Translations under genes and position numbers: made by a program | The notes under the pieces: model-generated | Databases searched by the model: none | The model's input: the letters and a program-made list of their open reading frames with translations, nothing else | Told to the model about the DNA's origin: nothing | Part shown: one piece after another, positions 38,835-49,270 of the stretch | Layout: every line of letters begins with the position of its first letter | How positions within the stretch are numbered: position 1 is the stretch's first letter | Assembly: GCA_031290985.1 (NCBI GenBank) | Contig: JARLJW010000008.1 | Span: 1 to 64,000, forward strand | From: Verrucomicrobiia bacterium | GTDB lineage: Bacteria; Verrucomicrobiota; Verrucomicrobiia; Limisphaerales; UBA11358 | Reading direction: 5' to 3' | DNA length: 64,000 bases

Positions 38835-40118
38835 ATGAAAGAAATCGTCCCCGCGCCTCCGGCCATCGTGCGCAATGATTACGAGTCCATCCGTGAGCTG
38901 TTCACGCGCAATGTCGTGCCCAGCTACGGGCGCTTTGAACTGGTGCTGAGCCACGGCGCGGGCAGTTATGTTTTTGACGTCGCGGGCAAGCGCTATCTGG
39001 ATCTCGGCAGCGGCATCGCGGTCTGCTGCCTCGGCCACGCGCACCCGGCCATCACGGAGGCGCTGGTGGAACAGTCCAAGAAGCTGATCCACGTCTCGAA
39101 CCTGTATTTCACCGAGCCGCAGGGTCGGCTGGCGGCGGAACTGGTCAAACGCATCGGCGCGGGCAAGGTGTTCTTCGCGAACAGCGGCGCGGAGGCGAAC
39201 GAAGGCTTGTTCAAGCTGGCGCGGAAGTTCGGGCATGACGAGGGCCGGTTTGAAATCCTGACGGCGACCAATTCTTTTCACGGGCGGACGCTGGCGGGCA
39301 TCGCGGCGACGGGCCAGGACAAGGTGAAGAAGGGTTTTGAGCCGATGACGCCCGGGTTCCGGCACATCCCGTACAACGACCTGGCGGCGGCGCGGGCGGC
39401 CCTCTCGCCGGCGACGGTGGCCATCCTGATCGAGGGCGTGCAGGGCGAAGGCGGCGTGACGCCGGCAACGCCGGAGTATCTGCTGGGCCTGCGCGCGTTG
39501 TGTGATGAGAAAAAATTGCTGCTGCTCATGGATGGCGTGCAATGCGGCCATTACCGGACGGGCCGGTTCCAGAGTTTTCAAAAGATCCTCGAGGGCGTGC
39601 CCGGCGGCGAAAAATTTCTGCCGGACGGGCTGTCGATGGCGAAGTCGCTCGGCGGCGGTTTTCCGATCGGCGCGTTCTGGGTGCGGGCGCCGTATGCGGA
39701 CCTGCTGAGCGCGGGGACGCATGGCACGACGTACGGGGGCACGCCGCTCGCCTGCGCGGTGGCCTTGAAAGTCCTCGAGGTTTTGGACCGGGAGAATTTG
39801 GCGGAGCAAGCGGTGAAACTCGGCGGCTGGCTGAAAGCGGAGATTGAGCGGCTGGCGAAGACCTATCCCACGGTGGTGAAAGGGGCGCGGGGCATGGGAT
39901 TTATTTTGGGGATCGAATTGATGGAAAAGATTCCCGCTTTTGCCGCGAGCGACAAGACGGCGGCGTTGCAGTTCACGAACCGGCTGCATGCGGCGGGCGT
40001 GCTGACGGTGCCGGCGGGGAGCCAGATTGTGCGGTTGTTGCCGCCGTTGAATCTGAAACTGGAGGAGGCGGCGGAAGGGATTTCGAAGATTGAGGAAGTG
40101 ATCAAGGGGTTGGTTTAA
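38835..40118 (+). CDS. argD: Class III aminotransferase, acetylornithine aminotransferase
   Basis: FFANSGAEANEGLFKLARK, TATNSFHGRTLA, LLMDGVQCG, AKSLGGGFPIGA. Confidence 0.9.
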   Translation: MKEIVPAPPAIVRNDYESIRELFTRNVVPSYGRFELVLSHGAGSYVFDVAGKRYLDLGSGIAVCCLGHAHPAITEALVEQSKKLIHVSNLYFTEPQGRLAAELVKRIGAGKVFFANSGAEANEGLFKLARKFGHDEGRFEILTATNSFHGRTLAGIAATGQDKVKKGFEPMTPGFRHIPYNDLAAARAALSPATVAILIEGVQGEGGVTPATPEYLLGLRALCDEKKLLLLMDGVQCGHYRTGRFQSFQKILEGVPGGEKFLPDGLSMAKSLGGGFPIGAFWVRAPYADLLSAGTHGTTYGGTPLACAVALKVLEVLDRENLAEQAVKLGGWLKAEIERLAKTYPTVVKGARGMGFILGIELMEKIPAFAASDKTAALQFTNRLHAAGVLTVPAGSQIVRLLPPLNLKLEEAAEGISKIEEVIKGLV

Positions 40119-40124
40119 CCCAAC

Positions 40125-40191
40125 CTCACCTCTCCATTCCATGGCCGCTGTCGCTGCTCCCCTCCATCGAATGGAGCGGAGAGGGGGTGAG
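40125..40191. repeat. REP-like hairpin CTCACCTCTCC...GGAGAGGGGGTGAG with inner CTCCATTC/GAATGGAG
   Basis: Complementary arms directly downstream of argD. Confidence 0.65.
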
Positions 40192-40233
40192 AGCAACGGC
40201 AGATCGGATGCGATGGTTGCAAGAGGCGTTGAA

Positions 40234-40249
40234 GCGGCCTAAAGGCCGC
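40234..40249. repeat. Palindrome GCGGCCTAAAGGCCGC
   Basis: Near-perfect palindrome, core like the CCGCCTTTAGGCGG arm at 3810-3880. Confidence 0.55.
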
Positions 40250-40276
40250 GGCCCGGCTGAAAGAATAATTTGAATC

Positions 40277-40900
40277 ATGAATGCGGCGGCACATAAACAT
40301 TTGTCCACGGTTGACCCGGTGATGGCGCGGCTGATTCTTGAAATCGGCGAATGCAGGCTGGTGCCGGAAACGCGGCGGTCGCCGTTCCAGTCACTGGTGC
40401 AGGCGGTGGCGCACCAGCAGCTCAACGGGACGGCGGCGAACACGATCCTGACGCGTTTCAAAAAGTTGTTTCCCGGACGCAGATTTCCGCGGCCGGAAGA
40501 CCTGGCGGGGGTGACGGATGAACAGATCCGCGCGTGCGGATTTTCCTTCGCGAAGATCAGGGCCATCCGCGACATTGCAGAAAAGACCCTGTCCGGCGTG
40601 GTGCCGACCGCGCGGGAAATTGTCAAGCTCTCCGATGACGAGATCATCGCGCGGCTGACGGCGGTGCGGGGCGTCGGGCGCTGGACGGTGGAGATGCTTT
40701 TGATTTTTCAACTGGGCCGCGAGGATGTGCTGCCCGTGGATGATTTTGGCGTGCGCGCCGGTTTCCAGAAGGCCTACAAAAAACGCGCGATGCCCAAGCC
40801 GAAACAACTGCTGGCGTACGGCAAACGGTGGCGGCCGCACGCGACCACGGCGGCGTGGTTCCTCTGGCGGGCGGCCGACGCGGCCAAGAAAAAGAAGTGA
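40277..40900 (+). CDS. DNA-3-methyladenine glycosylase (HhH-GPD, AlkA-like)
   Basis: FQSLVQAVAHQQLNGTAANTI, LTAVRGVGRWTVEMLLIFQLGREDVLPVDDFGVR. Confidence 0.92.
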   Translation: MNAAAHKHLSTVDPVMARLILEIGECRLVPETRRSPFQSLVQAVAHQQLNGTAANTILTRFKKLFPGRRFPRPEDLAGVTDEQIRACGFSFAKIRAIRDIAEKTLSGVVPTAREIVKLSDDEIIARLTAVRGVGRWTVEMLLIFQLGREDVLPVDDFGVRAGFQKAYKKRAMPKPKQLLAYGKRWRPHATTAAWFLWRAADAAKKKK

Positions 40901-40962
40901 CGACGCGGCCCACTTAGGTTATACAATTTTCTTTGGGCGGAAATTCCCAGAAGGATTTAATC

Positions 40963-41862
40963 ATGAAACATCTGTTATCATTGGAAAAGCTGCCCCGGGC
41001 GGATTTTGAAACGATCCTGCGCGACACGAGATTTTTCAAGCAGGAGCGCGGGGCGCACTCGACGCAGCCGCTGAAGGGCCAGACGTGGGCGATCATGTTC
41101 TCCAAGTCATCGACGCGGACGCGCGTGTCCTTCGAGGTGGGCATCCGGGAGCTCGGGGGCAGCCCGATGTTTCTGAACGCGAATGACATCCAACTGGGCC
41201 GCGGCGAGCCGATCCAGGACACGGCGCGGGTCATCGGGCGCATGGCGCACGGCGCGGTCATCCGCACGTTTGCGCAGAGCGACGTGGAGACGTTCGCGGA
41301 GTTCGCCAAAATTCCGACGATCAACGCCTTGACGGATGACGAACACCCGTGCCAGGTGTTGACGGACATCTTCACGTTTGAAGAAATGCGCGGATCCATC
41401 GCGGGCAAGGTGGTGACGTTCGTCGGCGACGGCGCGTGCAACATGCCGGTCTCGTGGATTTTTGCGGCGGTGAAGATGGGGTTTGAACTGCGCATCGCGG
41501 CGCCGAAGGCGTTTCAGCCGGCGCCGGAAATCCTGCGGCGCGCGGGCGGAAAGATCGTGGTCACGGAAGACCTGAACGCGGCGGCGGCCGGCGCGGACCT
41601 GCTGTACACGGACGTGTGGGTCTCCATGGGCAAGGAGGCGGAGGCGGCCGAGCGCATCAAGGTTTTGGGCGGTTACCAGATTAACGCGAAGCTGGTGAAG
41701 CTGGCCAAGCCGGGCGCGCTGGTGATGCATTGCCTGCCGGCGTATCGCGGCAAGGAAATCGATGCGGAGACCTTCGAGGCGCACGCGGACACCATTTTCA
41801 CCGAGGCGGAAAACCGGCTGCACACGCAGAAGGCGATTTTGAACTGGTGCGTGGCGCGATAA
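40963..41862 (+). CDS. argF: Ornithine carbamoyltransferase
   Basis: SKSSTRTRVSFEVG, DEHPCQVLTD, MHCLPAYRGKEI. Confidence 0.95.
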   Translation: MKHLLSLEKLPRADFETILRDTRFFKQERGAHSTQPLKGQTWAIMFSKSSTRTRVSFEVGIRELGGSPMFLNANDIQLGRGEPIQDTARVIGRMAHGAVIRTFAQSDVETFAEFAKIPTINALTDDEHPCQVLTDIFTFEEMRGSIAGKVVTFVGDGACNMPVSWIFAAVKMGFELRIAAPKAFQPAPEILRRAGGKIVVTEDLNAAAAGADLLYTDVWVSMGKEAEAAERIKVLGGYQINAKLVKLAKPGALVMHCLPAYRGKEIDAETFEAHADTIFTEAENRLHTQKAILNWCVAR

Positions 41863-42034
41863 AGATTGTCCGCGCGAAAAGGTGCGGGACGACCAGCCTC
41901 ACCGAGGCTCGATGGGAACCGAGAAGCGCAGAGGGGCGCGGAGGTGGCTGCAACCGATGTTTTTCTCAGCGAGGCGCTGCGTTCTCCGCGCCTCGCGTTT
42001 ATTGGAGATTGCAGAGTTGCGGCTGGGAAAATGT

Positions 42035-42838
42035 TCAGCGGGCGATGGCGAACTGGCGAAGGTATTTCAAGGCCACGCGGAAATCCTTCGGGATTTCACT
42101 TTTAAGAACCAGGGGTTCGCCGGTGACCGGATGCGGGAGGCTTAGCTCTTCCAAGTGCAGCGCGGCGCGGCCGAGCAATGGACGTTCATCGCGGCCGGGC
42201 TTGAGGCGGTAATCTTTTTTGAGGCGCGAGAGCCAGAGATTTTTGCCGCCGTAGACCTCGTCGCCCACGACGGAAAGGCTGACGTATTTCAGGTGGACAC
42301 GGATCTGATGCTGGCGGTCGGTCACCGGCAAACAGGCCAGCAGGGACCAGTCGGAGAACCGCTCGAGCACTTCAAAGGTGGTGCGGGATTTTTTGCCCTC
42401 CCGGGCGTCCACGCACACCTGGCCGGGTTTCAGCGGATGCGGCGAGAGCTTGGCGTCCACTTCGAAATTTTGGTCCAGCGGATTGCCCCAGACGAGGGCG
42501 AGGTGTTTCCGCACCGGCTTTTCGGCGCTGAACTGATCGGCCAGGGCCATGAAGGCCGGCTTGTCCTTGGCCAGCAGCAGCACGCCGGTGGCGCCGGTAT
42601 CGAGCCGGTGCGGGTTGTTCAGATAGGTCAGACTGCGCTGCTGCGCCCAGGGCTTGGCGGCGGCGATGCCCTCGTGCAGCAGCTTCATGAGGCTCGGCCG
42701 GTCCACATCATCCGGGTCCGGGGCGACCATCAGGCCCGCCGGTTTGTCGAGGGCGAGCAGATGCGCGTCCTCAAACAAAACGGGCATCTCCCAAAATTCG
42801 CGGGTGGCCGGCGACGAGAGCTTGATGGGGGCGCTCAC
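42035..42838 (-). CDS. RluA family pseudouridine synthase
   Basis: LNNPHRLDTGATGVLLLAKD, TDRQHQIRVHL, RAALHLEELSLPHPVTGE. Confidence 0.93.
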   Translation of the reverse strand: MSAPIKLSSPATREFWEMPVLFEDAHLLALDKPAGLMVAPDPDDVDRPSLMKLLHEGIAAAKPWAQQRSLTYLNNPHRLDTGATGVLLLAKDKPAFMALADQFSAEKPVRKHLALVWGNPLDQNFEVDAKLSPHPLKPGQVCVDAREGKKSRTTFEVLERFSDWSLLACLPVTDRQHQIRVHLKYVSLSVVGDEVYGGKNLWLSRLKKDYRLKPGRDERPLLGRAALHLEELSLPHPVTGEPLVLKSEIPKDFRVALKYLRQFAIAR

Positions 42839-42840
42839 GG

Positions 42841-44523
42841 CTAGTTCGCCGCGCCGGGCTGCTTTTGGAAGGCCGGGATGCTGTGCAATTCGCGGGAGGC
42901 TTCGGTGTTGACCCAGATGTTGAACGCCTCGTTTTCCCGGCCGCGGCGGATCTGGGAAGTGTAGGCGGTGAGTTCCGCGACGCTCTTCGAGGTGTCCACG
43001 GATTCAATCTTTTGCAGATAGAGCACGAAGCCGCCATCGGCGGTCGGCATGAACCGGCTGATATGGCCGGGCGCGGTGCTGAAGGCCGCCTGCTTCAATT
43101 CGCGGGCGTCCGCGTGCTCACCGGCTTCGGGCACCTCGGCGGAGCTCTGCGAGAAGGGCGAAAGGACGACCGGCGTCTGGGCTTCGGCCACGGCGGCTTG
43201 CGCAAAGGTTTTGCCGGCGGCCATCTGCACACTGGCGGTGATGTAGAAGTTCGTGCCGGCCCGATTCGCCAGCGAGAGGGCGGATTGCGTACGGAAGTCC
43301 TGCTCCACGCGCGCCCGGATGTCGACGAACGACGGGGCGGTGCTCGGCAGCTGGTTCCCAAGACCGATCATGTAAACGCCGTCTTCACTACCGATCAAGT
43401 CGGAGAACGGCGAATCCGCATTCAAGGCGAACGCGGTGCGGATCACGCCGGGGGCATTGGCAAATTCATCCGGCTGGGAGCCTTCGGCAAACGGCTCGGA
43501 GAGACGGGAGGTGATGCCAAACTGCTTCGCCAGCGTCGGGATATTTTCGGGCTTGGGCGGGTCCATGGCGTACAGAGCCTTCTTGAACTCATTCGCCTTG
43601 GAGGCGGCCTCGCGGAGAGCACGCTGCCGGATAAGCACCTCACGGATCTTCGCCTTGGCTTCCTCCGGCGTCTTGGCATCCTTGAATTCAGGTGCGGTGG
43701 CATATTGTTTGTAGGCGTTTTCCACGCTCTGGTCAAAGTTGGTCTTGGCCAGCTCGGCTTTGGCCGCGTCTAAATAGTTCGTGACGTTGAACCAGACATA
43801 GTTCACCTGGACGCGGTCCGGCAGACGGTAATACGCCATGTTGTTGGTGAAAAACTGTCCGACCGCCGCCGGGGTGACGGTCACCGCGCCGAGATAGTTG
43901 CTGACGGAGAAGAACACCGCCTGCGCGTGCACCTCACGATGTTCATAATCGTAAAGCAATGCCGCCTCCTGCGGCGTGACCAGGGAGCCGGACAGACCGA
44001 GCGTGAGACGCAATTGTTCAACAATCAACTGCGACCGGATCGAGTGCTCGAAATCCGCCGCGGTATAACCCTTGGGCTTGAGCACGTACTCGAGAAATTT
44101 GTCCATGGGCACAGCCTGACCGGCGGCGCCAACCGCGCGGGACAGCGCCTGGGAATGCAGAATCTGCGACGCGGCGTCCGCCACGGCGTCTTCCGGAATG
44201 ACCACGCCCAAGGCCTTGGCCTTCTGGGCAAACATCAGGTTCAGATAAGTCTGCTGTTCCAACTGGTCCGCGGTGATGTTGTGGTTTCTTTCCGGCCATT
44301 CGCCGGAATTGACGAAGTAAACCAGGTCGAAATCACGCCGGGCCTGGCCGACTTCCTCCGCGCTGAGTTCATGACCGTAGATGGTGCCGTAAGAGCCGCC
44401 GGCACCGCTGCCGCCACGACTGCGTCCCGGGCCGGAGCCCATGAACACAACAAATGAGATGATGGTCAGACCGGCGATCAACCACCAGAGCCATGACGAA
44501 TGTTTGCGAATTGTTCCAATCAT
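42841..44523 (-). CDS. SurA-N/PpiD-like peptidylprolyl isomerase family membrane protein
   Basis: MIGTIRKHSSWLWWLIAGLTIISFVVFMG, SurA_N-like helical region. Confidence 0.8.
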   Translation of the reverse strand: MIGTIRKHSSWLWWLIAGLTIISFVVFMGSGPGRSRGGSGAGGSYGTIYGHELSAEEVGQARRDFDLVYFVNSGEWPERNHNITADQLEQQTYLNLMFAQKAKALGVVIPEDAVADAASQILHSQALSRAVGAAGQAVPMDKFLEYVLKPKGYTAADFEHSIRSQLIVEQLRLTLGLSGSLVTPQEAALLYDYEHREVHAQAVFFSVSNYLGAVTVTPAAVGQFFTNNMAYYRLPDRVQVNYVWFNVTNYLDAAKAELAKTNFDQSVENAYKQYATAPEFKDAKTPEEAKAKIREVLIRQRALREAASKANEFKKALYAMDPPKPENIPTLAKQFGITSRLSEPFAEGSQPDEFANAPGVIRTAFALNADSPFSDLIGSEDGVYMIGLGNQLPSTAPSFVDIRARVEQDFRTQSALSLANRAGTNFYITASVQMAAGKTFAQAAVAEAQTPVVLSPFSQSSAEVPEAGEHADARELKQAAFSTAPGHISRFMPTADGGFVLYLQKIESVDTSKSVAELTAYTSQIRRGRENEAFNIWVNTEASRELHSIPAFQKQPGAAN

Positions 44524-44693
44524 AGTGAAAAAGTGAACGCCAAGCGTAACGGTCGCGGAGTGACATGGCAAACGTAAAACGACGTGCATTGGGATGGACT
44601 TGTGGGCATGGGAATGATGTGGCCACGGTCACCTCCTGCCCTTTCAGGTTTCCAATCGGTGGCTCCCCACTCACTGACTCGCTAATCCATCTC

Positions 44694-45677
44694 CTATCCC
44701 TTGAGCCACTTCGCCACATCCACCGCCGCGTAGGTGATCAAAATATCCGCCCCCGCCCGGCGCATCGCCAGCAGGCTTTCCAAGGTCACCGCACGTTCAT
44801 CAATCCACCCGTTTGCCGCCGCCGCCTTGATCATGGCGTGTTCGCCGCTGACGGCATAAGCGGCCGTCGGCAGGCCAAATTCCGTTTTCACACGCTGGAT
44901 GATGTCGAGATACGCCAGTGCCGGCTTGACCATCACGATGTCCGCGCCTTCCTGGATATCGAGGGCCACTTCGCGCAGGGCCTCATTCGCGTTCGAGGCG
45001 TCCATCTGATAACTACGGCGGTCGCCGAACTTGGGCGTGGACTCGGCCACTTCGCGGAACGGACCATAAAAGGCGGAGGCAAACTTCGCCGCATAACTCA
45101 TGATCGGCGTGTCGTCAAACCCGACCTTGTCCAGTTCCGCGCGGATGGCGCGAACGCGACCGTCCATCATGTCGCTCGGCGCGACGATGTCCGCGCCCGC
45201 CTCCGCATGGCTGGCGGCGGTGCGGGCGAGCAGTTTCAGCGTCGGGTCATTCAAAATTTTCCCGCCCTGCACAATACCGCAATGCCCGTGCTCCATGTAT
45301 TCGCAGAGGCACACGTCGGTGATGACGAGCAGCGATGGCAGTTCTTTTTTCAACAGCCGTACCACCTGTTGCACGATGCCGTTTTTGGCATAAGCGCCGG
45401 AGGCCTTCGCATCTTTTTTGTCGGGAATGCCGAAAAGCAGCACAGCAGGCACACCCGCCGCATGGGCCGCCGCAGCCTCGCGCACAATTTCATCCGGAGA
45501 GAGTTGAAACACGCCCGGCATGGCCTCGACCGGGCGGCGGAGCTTCCGGCCGCTGCGCGCGAACAGCGGCAGGACGAGCTGGTCAACGTTCAGCTTGGTT
45601 TCAGCCACGAGCCGGCGCAACGCCGACGAGGTCCGCAACCGGCGCGGACGGGAAATTGGAAATCCGGGCAAAGTCAT
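44694..45677 (-). CDS. hemB: Porphobilinogen synthase
   Basis: RPVEAMPGVFQLS, DVCLCEYMEHGHCGI, VAPSDMMDGRV, YAAKFASAFYGPFRE. Confidence 0.97.
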   Translation of the reverse strand: MTLPGFPISRPRRLRTSSALRRLVAETKLNVDQLVLPLFARSGRKLRRPVEAMPGVFQLSPDEIVREAAAAHAAGVPAVLLFGIPDKKDAKASGAYAKNGIVQQVVRLLKKELPSLLVITDVCLCEYMEHGHCGIVQGGKILNDPTLKLLARTAASHAEAGADIVAPSDMMDGRVRAIRAELDKVGFDDTPIMSYAAKFASAFYGPFREVAESTPKFGDRRSYQMDASNANEALREVALDIQEGADIVMVKPALAYLDIIQRVKTEFGLPTAAYAVSGEHAMIKAAAANGWIDERAVTLESLLAMRRAGADILITYAAVDVAKWLKG

Positions 45678-45755
45678 GGACGTAGTCTAGCGTTTTATCC
45701 AGCGCGGGCAAATGGGGAAATTATTCAACCACGGATGGACACAGATAGACACGGA

Positions 45756-46412
45756 TCAGGGAAGGATGAAGCGGTTGGTGACGATGCCGGTTTGTTTGAG
45801 CACTTTTTTTAAAACGAAATTGCCCAACATCTCAACACTACCGTCGGCAAAAACAACATTGCCGCTCCGGTGACGATTTATGGTCCAGTTCACAGAAGAA
45901 TCCGCCGTCAGATCAATGAGGCCCGGCCGGATGAGGTGCCCATTAATCTCAAGATTGTCGTCACCAGAAAGCAAGGCACCGGGCAGATTTTTTTTGCCAT
46001 CCAAACCAATAAAGTAGCTGATATTTTTGGCTTTGAAATTAACCGAAAAATTGGTGGCCGCAACCCGGTTGTCATCGGCCGGACAAATCAAGATTTTGGG
46101 CAAAGTCAATTCGTTGGACATAACTTGAAAGATTGCAGCCACGTTTCCGGCTGCAGCCAGCTCCATCACCCCGCCATTGGTTGCAGCTACTTCCATCGGA
46201 AACATTCCGTTGTGGTCATCAGACCATACGTGATAACAAAGACCAATTTGCTTTAGGTTGTTCACGCATGAAATTCGTTGATACTTCCTTTGGGCTGATG
46301 GCTCGGGCCAAGGGTATAAAGATACGAATAAAAAACCCACAACCACGATTACCACCAGTACTTCAACCAGTGTCAGGGCGGCAATCTTCTGATTGGAAAC
46401 ACGCGGCTTCAT
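45756..46412 (-). CDS. Prepilin-type N-terminal methylation domain protein (pseudopilin)
   Basis: ALTLVEVLVVIVVVGFLFVSL; NVVFADGSVEML. Confidence 0.8.
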   Translation of the reverse strand: MKPRVSNQKIAALTLVEVLVVIVVVGFLFVSLYPWPEPSAQRKYQRISCVNNLKQIGLCYHVWSDDHNGMFPMEVAATNGGVMELAAAGNVAAIFQVMSNELTLPKILICPADDNRVAATNFSVNFKAKNISYFIGLDGKKNLPGALLSGDDNLEINGHLIRPGLIDLTADSSVNWTINRHRSGNVVFADGSVEMLGNFVLKKVLKQTGIVTNRFILP

Positions 46413-46438
46413 TTTTCAACTCTGGTCCCCCCGAACAA

Positions 46439-47188
46439 TTAATTGCCCTTTTTCGGCACCGATTTGATAAAAGCCACCAAATCATCCGCCGCCGCCTTCA
46501 ACGCATCGGCGGCGGATGCTTGTTCCGCCCGGCGCATGGTCTCGGTCAGGTCGAGGTCGCCGGGCTGTTTCACTTCCAGCCGTTCACGGCTGATGACGCG
46601 GGTGAACGGCACCAGCCCCGTCCGCACATCCAGCAGCACCACTTCACACGTGCTGTACGCCTTCACCTGGTCCTTGGTGAACATCCGATATTGCGAATAG
46701 GTGTCGCTCCCGACCCGGTACACCAGCAGCAGATCCGCCTGCATCCGCACCGCGGCCTCGCGCAGCACCGGGATGGACATCTGCTTCGGGATCATCAGCG
46801 AAGGCAGCGGCGTCACCTCCGTGATCTGGTCCGATCCCAGCAAAGCCGATGAAAGCGCGTCCACCTGCGTCTGCTGGAGTTTCAGATATTGTTCATCCCG
46901 CCAGTAAAAACTGCCGTAGTATCTCGCGCCAAAGCCTTCGTCTGAAAATTTCATGAGCGCCAGTTTTGCCTTGGCCGGCAGTTCCAGCTTGCTCGAAAGA
47001 ATTTTCGCCACCGCTTCGTCGTTCAAGACCGCCTGGTCGGATGGAAACAGCGAGGTGGTGACCGCTTCCCGGGCGACATAGTCTTGGGAGGCCATCATGG
47101 TCGTCACCCGCCCGCCGGAGGGAGTGTCGCAACCGGAAAGAAAAATTACAGTGAGGGTCGTCAGCGCCGCGAGCAGTGCCGTTTTCAT
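46439..47188 (-). CDS. Lipoprotein of unknown function
   Basis: Lipobox FLSGC. Confidence 0.65.
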   Translation of the reverse strand: MKTALLAALTTLTVIFLSGCDTPSGGRVTTMMASQDYVAREAVTTSLFPSDQAVLNDEAVAKILSSKLELPAKAKLALMKFSDEGFGARYYGSFYWRDEQYLKLQQTQVDALSSALLGSDQITEVTPLPSLMIPKQMSIPVLREAAVRMQADLLLVYRVGSDTYSQYRMFTKDQVKAYSTCEVVLLDVRTGLVPFTRVISRERLEVKQPGDLDLTETMRRAEQASAADALKAAADDLVAFIKSVPKKGN

Positions 47189-47316
47189 GGTATCAAGTCT
47201 TTGGGGGTTGGGGATTTCCCGATGTCCGCCCTGACTCTGCTCCCCGCAAAAAACTTTGTCCAGCCAAAGCTGCTCGCCTTTTCAATTCTCCATCGTCACC
47301 TTCCCACCGCCTGCCT

Positions 47317-47868
47317 TCACTGCTGCTTCTTCCGTTTGCGCTGAAAGTCCCAGACGCCGATGGCGATGCAGAACACCGCCAGAAACAGTTCGCCGAGCGG
47401 TTTGATCCGGTTCTGCGTGTAGGATTGCCAGATGGAATAACCGCCGATACAGATGCCCGCGAGGATGTAATACCACCACTTCCATTTATCCTCCTCGGGC
47501 TCGCCGGTATGCGCCTTCAATTCGCGGGTCAGGCGCTGGATGCCGGTTTCCGCCGTCGAAGGCGGCGGCGGGGCTGCAGGGGCCAGCGGGGCGACCGGGG
47601 CTGGTGGCGGTGCCGCTGCGGTCTGCAATCGTGCGGTGCTGACGGGCACGGGTGCGGGCACGGGTGCGGCCGTCAAGGTCGGCGCGGGTCGGGGTGGCGG
47701 CGGTGGCACGGCCTGGCTGCGGGCGAGAATCTCGTTGGCGGCGGCGGTGCCGTCCACACCGCAGACCGGACAGGCAACCCGGGAGGGCATCCGGCCATTG
47801 ACCGGCTCGACATCAAAGGAATATTTCTGGCCGCAGCCGCACACAACTTTGACAGGTATCATAGGCAT
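47317..47868 (-). CDS. Zinc-ribbon, proline-rich membrane protein of unknown function
   Basis: VVCGCGQKY...ACPVCG, Ala/Pro linker, TM WWYYILAGICIGGYSIW. Confidence 0.55.
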   Translation of the reverse strand: MPMIPVKVVCGCGQKYSFDVEPVNGRMPSRVACPVCGVDGTAAANEILARSQAVPPPPPRPAPTLTAAPVPAPVPVSTARLQTAAAPPPAPVAPLAPAAPPPPSTAETGIQRLTRELKAHTGEPEEDKWKWWYYILAGICIGGYSIWQSYTQNRIKPLGELFLAVFCIAIGVWDFQRKRKKQQ

Positions 47869-48107
47869 GTGATCAGGCCGACGCAGACTTCGGGCGTCAG
47901 CGGGTTGTCTCCGGTTTCAGGCTTCGACTTTGCTCCGGGCCGGGGAATTTGTCCAGCAAAAGCTGGCCGGCCACCGCAGGCGACGGTGGATGGACGCCAA
48001 AATATGTTTGAACTTCCCAAATCCAAGGTGAGCCGTTTCCGGTGGCACATACGAAATTATCTCCGGCTGAATCATTAAGTTTCAGCCATTGGCGAAAGGA
48101 TACCACA

Positions 48108-48563
48108 ATGAAAATAAATACGACACTTCTGGCCGCGCAACCTTTTCTGAAAGGCTTGTCCAAACAACAGTTGGAAGTGTTGTCCGACAACGCCATGCTC
48201 GTGGAATTTCCGGTCGGCCGCCTCATCTTCGAAGAGGGTCTCGATGCCCACCGCTTTTATGTCATCCTCGAAGGCAGCGTGGCCCTCGAATCCGCCAACG
48301 GTTCCGCCGAGAGCGACCTCATCCAGACCATTTCGGCCGGTGATGTGCTGGGCTGGTCCTGGCTGTTCCCGCCATACAAATGGAATTTTAATGCGCGCGC
48401 GCTGGCGCCGACCAAGGCGATCATCTTCTTCGCCCCGACCCTCCGCGAATTGTGCGAACGCGACCACGATCTTGGTTACGAGCTCTTGAAGCGCGTGTCG
48501 CAGGTGGTCATCAGCCGGCTACAATCCACGCGGCTGCAATCCTTGAAGCGCGTGTTGAAATGA
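48108..48563 (+). CDS. Cyclic nucleotide-binding (Crp/Fnr-like sensor) domain protein without HTH
   Basis: IFEEGLDAHRFYVILEGSVALE, GDVLGWSWLFPPYKWNFNARAL. Confidence 0.85.
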   Translation: MKINTTLLAAQPFLKGLSKQQLEVLSDNAMLVEFPVGRLIFEEGLDAHRFYVILEGSVALESANGSAESDLIQTISAGDVLGWSWLFPPYKWNFNARALAPTKAIIFFAPTLRELCERDHDLGYELLKRVSQVVISRLQSTRLQSLKRVLK

Positions 48564-48640
48564 CCTGATGCCGCCGGGCTTTGACCCGCCGGCGTCAGAA
48601 TGCGGCTTGCTTCCTGTCCGGGGCGACTTATTTTGCCGCC

Positions 48641-49270
48641 ATGCGGATTTTGAAGACCTTGGGCGTGCTGGCGCTGATTTTTTTTATCTTCGCCACCGGC
48701 GTGTGGCTGGGCTTCCGGCTGCTGCAGACGCTGCATGGCGGCCCGCACATGGAAAACACCGTCACCGTGGTGCAACAGGTGCAGGCGTTGGCCGACCTCG
48801 TGACGGTGAAGTATGTCATGCAAAAAGTGGTCATCGAGACCGCACCGCCGGACACCACCTTGGGCCAGTTTTTGCAGGGGGAAAACCGCCTGCTCCTCCT
48901 CGCCCAAGGCAACGTCAAGGCCGGCATCAACCTCAAGCGGCTGCAGCCGGAGGACGTGAGAATATCCGGCCGGAAAATCATCATCCATCTGCCCCCGGCG
49001 GAAATCACCGATGCGTACCTGGATGAACAACAGACCAAGGTGATTGACTGGCAGCGCGGTTTTCTGCGCAAATTTGACAAGGACTTGGAGACCACGGCGC
49101 GGCAAGAGGCGGTGGATGACATCCGCCGGTCAGCCCGGAACGCGGGGATTTTGCGCGACGCCGATGAACGGGCGCGGCTGGAACTGGCGGTGTTTTTGAA
49201 CCGGGCGGGTTACGAACAGGTGGAATTCACGGGACACATTGAAGCGGCACCGCTGGAACTTCCGCGGTGA
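48641..49270 (+). CDS. DUF4230-like membrane-anchored protein
   Basis: N-terminal TM; TTLGQFLQGENRLLLLAQGNVKAGINLKRL. Confidence 0.75.
   Translation: MRILKTLGVLALIFFIFATGVWLGFRLLQTLHGGPHMENTVTVVQQVQALADLVTVKYVMQKVVIETAPPDTTLGQFLQGENRLLLLAQGNVKAGINLKRLQPEDVRISGRKIIIHLPPAEITDAYLDEQQTKVIDWQRGFLRKFDKDLETTARQEAVDDIRRSARNAGILRDADERARLELAVFLNRAGYEQVEFTGHIEAAPLELPR

Noticed and set aside
38778-40196. 472-aa minus-strand ORF
   Set aside because: Antisense shadow of argD.
41866-42030. Imperfect inverted text (gcgcagaggggcgcgg / ccgcgcctcgcg) between argF and the RluA-family gene
   Set aside because: Too imperfect to call a terminator or element; probably another decayed dispersed repeat.
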